A program made the position numbers and the translations under genes. 64,000 nucleotides of DNA, from assembly GCF_014646895.1 (NCBI RefSeq), contig NZ_BMOD01000013.1, positions 62,001 to 126,000 of the forward strand, read 5' to 3'. The DNA is from Deinococcus roseus. Its GTDB lineage: Bacteria > Deinococcota > Deinococci > Deinococcales > Deinococcaceae. The notes below the pieces were generated by a model. The model was not told where the DNA came from. It did no database searches and was given only the letters and a program-made list of their open reading frames with translations. This document shows positions 61,506-64,000 of this stretch, piece by piece; position 1 is the first letter of the stretch, and the number at the start of each line of letters is the position of its first letter.

Positions 61506-62101
61506 GGGCTGCACCTGCCAGGCACCCACCACGACCATGCAGGCTTCGTGGGCAATGTGGCGCATGTTGCTCTGTCAGATGTCCCGTTCGTCCATGATAC
61601 CGGGCTTCTTGAAACACCGCCACCTGACTGTTCTGAAGGTCAGGTGGTCCATGTTCTCCCCTTTTTCAGCACCGTAGAACCTGCCTGCATCAACAAGTGA
61701 CACCCACCTCTAGAGGCAAAGAAAAGACCCGCAGAAAAACCTGAGGGCTGGACAAATGGGTGCTGGCTTCTTCAGCAGGACAGTGAATTGGCACCCACAC
61801 CCTCAGGATCAGGAGTTTCTCCGATTCTGAATCAGGGGAATGCCAAAAAAACGCCAGGGATTCACCGGGAAAAGGGACAATCTGAGAATTTTTGCAATTT
61901 CAAAAATTCAGAGCTTCAAAATCCTGATCGGCAAGTCTTTTTGGAAGCGGTTTCTCTTGTGCCAGTGGTTTACCAGCGTGATGCTCCATTACATTCACCA
62001 CTTGGTGTACAGCGTACACTGAGGGTGTTTCCAGAGGCACCGTCCTGTTTTCAAATTGATCTCTGCCGTCTGGCACTCCAAATTCCCTTTCAGGAGGAAA
62101 C
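61506..62101. other. Intergenic region before transaldolase
   Basis: No gene is supported in these 596 bp. A hairpin with arms CCACCTGAC and GTCAGGTGG (61620-61647) followed by a T-rich stretch may terminate the upstream gene. GTGTAC-AGC-GTACAC (62005-62019) is a perfect 6-bp dyad about 85 bp before the transaldolase start and may be an operator. Confidence 0.5.
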
Positions 62102-63070
62102 ATGTCATCCAAGCTTGAACAACTGAAAGCCCATTCTGTGGTGGTTGCCGACACCGGAGAAATCAACGCCATCAAGGAATTCCAGCCCCAGGACTGCACC
62201 ACCAACCCCTCCCTGGTGCTGAAAGCCGCCCAGCGTCCCGAGTATGCCCATCTGGTCACCGAATCCATCGAATGGGCCAAAAAGCGCAACAGTGAGCATG
62301 TTGCCTCAGACGCCATTGACAAGCTGGCCGTGCGCATCGGGACTGAACTGACCCGACTGGTGCCCGGTTACGTCTCCACCGAGGTGGATGCATCACTGTC
62401 TTTCAACACCGAGAAGATGATCGAGAAAGCCCGCAAGCTGATCGGCCTTTACGCAGAAGAAGGGGTCGCCAAAGAGCGGATCCTGATCAAGATCGCCACC
62501 ACCTGGGAAGGCGTGCAGGCTGCAAAAGTGCTGGAACAGGAAGGCATCCGGTGCAACCTGACATTGGTGTTCGCACTGGAACAGGCCATTGCCTGTGCCC
62601 AGTCTGGCGTGACATTGATCTCCCCTTTCGTGGGCCGCATCACCGACTGGTACAAGAAAAGCCAGAAGGTCGAAAGCTTTGAAATCGCAGAAGATCCCGG
62701 CGTGAACTCTGTGAAGACCATTTACCGCCACTTCAAGGACCAGGGCTACCAGACCATCGTGATGGGGGCTTCCTTCAGAAGCGCAGCCCAGGTGGAAGCC
62801 CTTGCTGGCTGTGACCGCCTGACCGTCAGCCCTCAGCTTCTGAAAGAACTGAGTGAAGACCTGGGAGAACTGAAACGCGCACTGGACCCCGCAGCCCAGG
62901 ACGGCGTGCAGAAAGATGAAATCCTCACCGAAGAGGCTTTCCGCTGGGGCATGAACCAGAACGCCATGGCCACCGAGAAACTTGCAGAGGGCATCCGCCA
63001 GTTCCACGCCGACTACGAGAAACTGCAGGCCCTGATTGAACAACAACTGGGCGTTGTGAGCGTTCACTGA
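62102..63070 (+). CDS. tal: Transaldolase (TalB type)
   Basis: The 322-residue protein matches the classical transaldolase subfamily. The Schiff-base lysine is Lys130 in ILIKIATTWEG. Asp17 (VADTG) and the TTNPS motif (33-37) are in the expected places, as is the NLTLVFALEQA strand. It transfers a dihydroxyacetone unit between sedoheptulose-7-phosphate and glyceraldehyde-3-phosphate in the non-oxidative pentose phosphate pathway. It acts in the cytoplasm as a dimer. AGGAGG precedes the ATG. It is monocistronic with its own terminator. Fructose-6-phosphate from the fructan genes could feed into this reaction. Confidence 0.96.
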   Translation: MSSKLEQLKAHSVVVADTGEINAIKEFQPQDCTTNPSLVLKAAQRPEYAHLVTESIEWAKKRNSEHVASDAIDKLAVRIGTELTRLVPGYVSTEVDASLSFNTEKMIEKARKLIGLYAEEGVAKERILIKIATTWEGVQAAKVLEQEGIRCNLTLVFALEQAIACAQSGVTLISPFVGRITDWYKKSQKVESFEIAEDPGVNSVKTIYRHFKDQGYQTIVMGASFRSAAQVEALAGCDRLTVSPQLLKELSEDLGELKRALDPAAQDGVQKDEILTEEAFRWGMNQNAMATEKLAEGIRQFHADYEKLQALIEQQLGVVSVH

Positions 63071-63094
63071 TCTGAAACGCCCTGAACGATAAAA

Positions 63095-63122
63095 AGCCCC
63101 TGCCCGTTGAAAGGCAGGGGTT
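63095..63122. terminator. Terminator between transaldolase and the merR-type gene
   Basis: AGCCCCTGCC and GGCAGGGGTT pair around an eight-base loop, with A-rich and T-containing flanks on the two sides. It can serve both convergent genes. Confidence 0.8.
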
Positions 63123-63134
63123 GCTTTGCTGTGT

Positions 63135-63953
63135 TCAGCGGATGGGATAGGCAATGTCACACACCAGATCGTCTGGCCCTGCATTCATGAAATCTGCGAA
63201 GTACACCTCTCTGGGACTGGAGAAAGAACAATCCTTGCCTTCTGCTTTGATCCAGCTGGACACGGCATCATAAGCCTGCAGGATTTCTGGAAAGATGCAC
63301 TGCTCTTTGGTGATGGTGACGTAAGCCTCCTCATGGGCAGCTTCAATGCGGATGCCGATGTCTCCAGCAGGTTGCACCTGACCCGAGAAGGGAATGCACA
63401 CCTCCACCGGACCATCCGAATCCTCGTTCACAGCCCCATGGAAGATGATGAAAGGCGCACCTGACACCTGATCTCCCAGATGGGAAAACAGGGCACCCAG
63501 GGAATTGCCATTGAATTCCCCAATGTCTTTTGCAAAAACGCGGCGCTGGATGGTAGCAACAATCTGATCTGGGATCTGGCGGGTTTTCACTTCATGCATG
63601 GGCATCTCCTTGTGGTCCAGCACATTGGACACATACTCAACGAGGCGTTTTCGGGTGTGGGTTTCCTGCTCGACCCCTTTCCAGTACCTGCGCACCAGCG
63701 ATGATTTCTGGTGTTCCGGAACATCCAGAACCTCCTGAATGCGGGTCAGGGGCATGTCCAGTTGCCTCAGGAGCGCAATCAGGCGGGCGGTGTCTGCCTG
63801 ATCCGGGTGGTAATGTCGGTAGCCCGACTGCGGATCCACATGCTCCGGAACCAGCAGACCCATGCTGTCATACAGGCGCAGGGCCTTGCGGGACAGCCTG
63901 GTCAGGTTGGAAAACGCCTGCATGGTGATCAGGTCTGTGCTTTTGGCTTTCAC
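63135..63953 (-). CDS. MerR-family regulator with GyrI-like effector domain (BmrR type)
   Basis: The 272-residue protein has a MerR helix-turn-helix (MQAFSNLTRLSRKALRLYDSMG, read in two parts), the wing GYRHYHPDQADTARL, a coiled-coil linker near residues 85-110 and a C-terminal GyrI/BmrR-type ligand domain (about 120-272). Such regulators sense hydrophobic cations or drugs. It starts with GTG, 6 bp after its own MerR-type -10, so the mRNA is probably leaderless. It is the third gene in the window with this layout. Confidence 0.88.
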   Translation of the reverse strand: MKAKSTDLITMQAFSNLTRLSRKALRLYDSMGLLVPEHVDPQSGYRHYHPDQADTARLIALLRQLDMPLTRIQEVLDVPEHQKSSLVRRYWKGVEQETHTRKRLVEYVSNVLDHKEMPMHEVKTRQIPDQIVATIQRRVFAKDIGEFNGNSLGALFSHLGDQVSGAPFIIFHGAVNEDSDGPVEVCIPFSGQVQPAGDIGIRIEAAHEEAYVTITKEQCIFPEILQAYDAVSSWIKAEGKDCSFSSPREVYFADFMNAGPDDLVCDIAYPIR

Positions 63954-63959
63954 CCCTTC

Positions 63960-63990
63960 AGTGTGAGGGTTGCCCCTTGGGCAAAGTCAA
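63960..63990 (-). promoter_or_regulatory. MerR-type promoter of the BmrR-like gene
   Basis: On the minus strand: TTGACT (63990-63985), a 19-bp spacer and CACACT (63965-63960), then 6 bp to the GTG. The spacer contains the dyad TTGCCC-AAG-GGGCAA. The operator sequence differs from that of the SDR/merR pair, so the regulator is a different one, probably itself. Confidence 0.8.
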
Positions 63991-64000
63991 GCCCTGACAG

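Noticed and set aside
61788..62126. Short frame overlapping the start of transaldolase
   Set aside because: No ribosome binding site, atypical amino-acid make-up, and it runs into the transaldolase ribosome binding site and first codons.
1..64000. tRNA, rRNA or transposase genes
   Set aside because: None recognised by eye on either strand; a covariance-model or profile search would be needed to exclude small ones.

Overview
The window looks like the chromosome of a Deinococcus-type bacterium. The base composition is moderately high in G+C. Several strong promoters sit 6 bp before a start codon, which implies leaderless mRNAs. Lipoproteins carry ordinary lipoboxes, and heptanucleotide and palindromic repeats are scattered between genes. 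The lineage is inferred from these traits and from general protein flavour; no 16S or other marker gene is present. No tRNA, rRNA, CRISPR array or insertion sequence was recognised.

Region 1 (1-5.7 kb) holds the end of a very large HEAT-repeat/DUF4132 protein, a VOC-fold protein and an SRPBCC-fold protein. Region 2 (5.7-15.6 kb) is a compact locus for the alpha-1,6-mannan backbone. A CUT1 ABC importer operon also encodes a GH125 exo-mannosidase and a ROK sugar kinase. It faces a LacI-type regulator, a GH76 endo-mannanase lipoprotein with a C-terminal carbohydrate-binding domain, and a second GH76 without a signal peptide. Three promoters carry related operator-like sites (TGACAnCGnTGTCA, one of them a half-site), so the locus reads as one regulon.

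Region 3 (15.6-23.1 kb) is mixed: an SDR and a MerR regulator sharing one operator, a SnoaL-like protein, msrB-lacI-nitrilase on one strand, a LysR regulator and a ROK-type repressor. Region 4 (23.2-56.2 kb) is dominated by fructan and fructose use. It has four GH32 enzymes (two lipoproteins with an inserted domain, two without signal peptides), a GH172 (DUF2961, alpha-fructofuranosidase family) enzyme, two CUT1 importers each ending in a GH32 gene, a FrcB/FrcC-like fructose importer with a FucU/RbsD-family mutarotase, two RbsA-type ATPases and three LacI regulators. The expected flow is extracellular cleavage of levan, inulin or similar polymers by the lipoproteins, import of oligosaccharides (CUT1) and fructose (Frc), then cytoplasmic hydrolysis. 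A GGDEF/PAS protein, an unknown 174-aa protein and a TPR plus winged-helix regulator are embedded in it.

Region 5 (56.2-64 kb) holds a thioredoxin-reductase-like/peroxiredoxin-like pair facing a LysR regulator, two exported proteins, an AT-rich methyltransferase gene, transaldolase and a BmrR-like MerR regulator.

The most unusual signals are (i) three elements bounded by inverted heptanucleotide arrays, (ii) a twin-operator divergent promoter between a fructan transporter operon and GH172, (iii) MerR-type 19-bp-spacer promoters that give leaderless mRNAs, and (iv) two families of palindromic operators linking distant fructan genes. All functions are inferred from sequence motifs read by eye; no database search was run.
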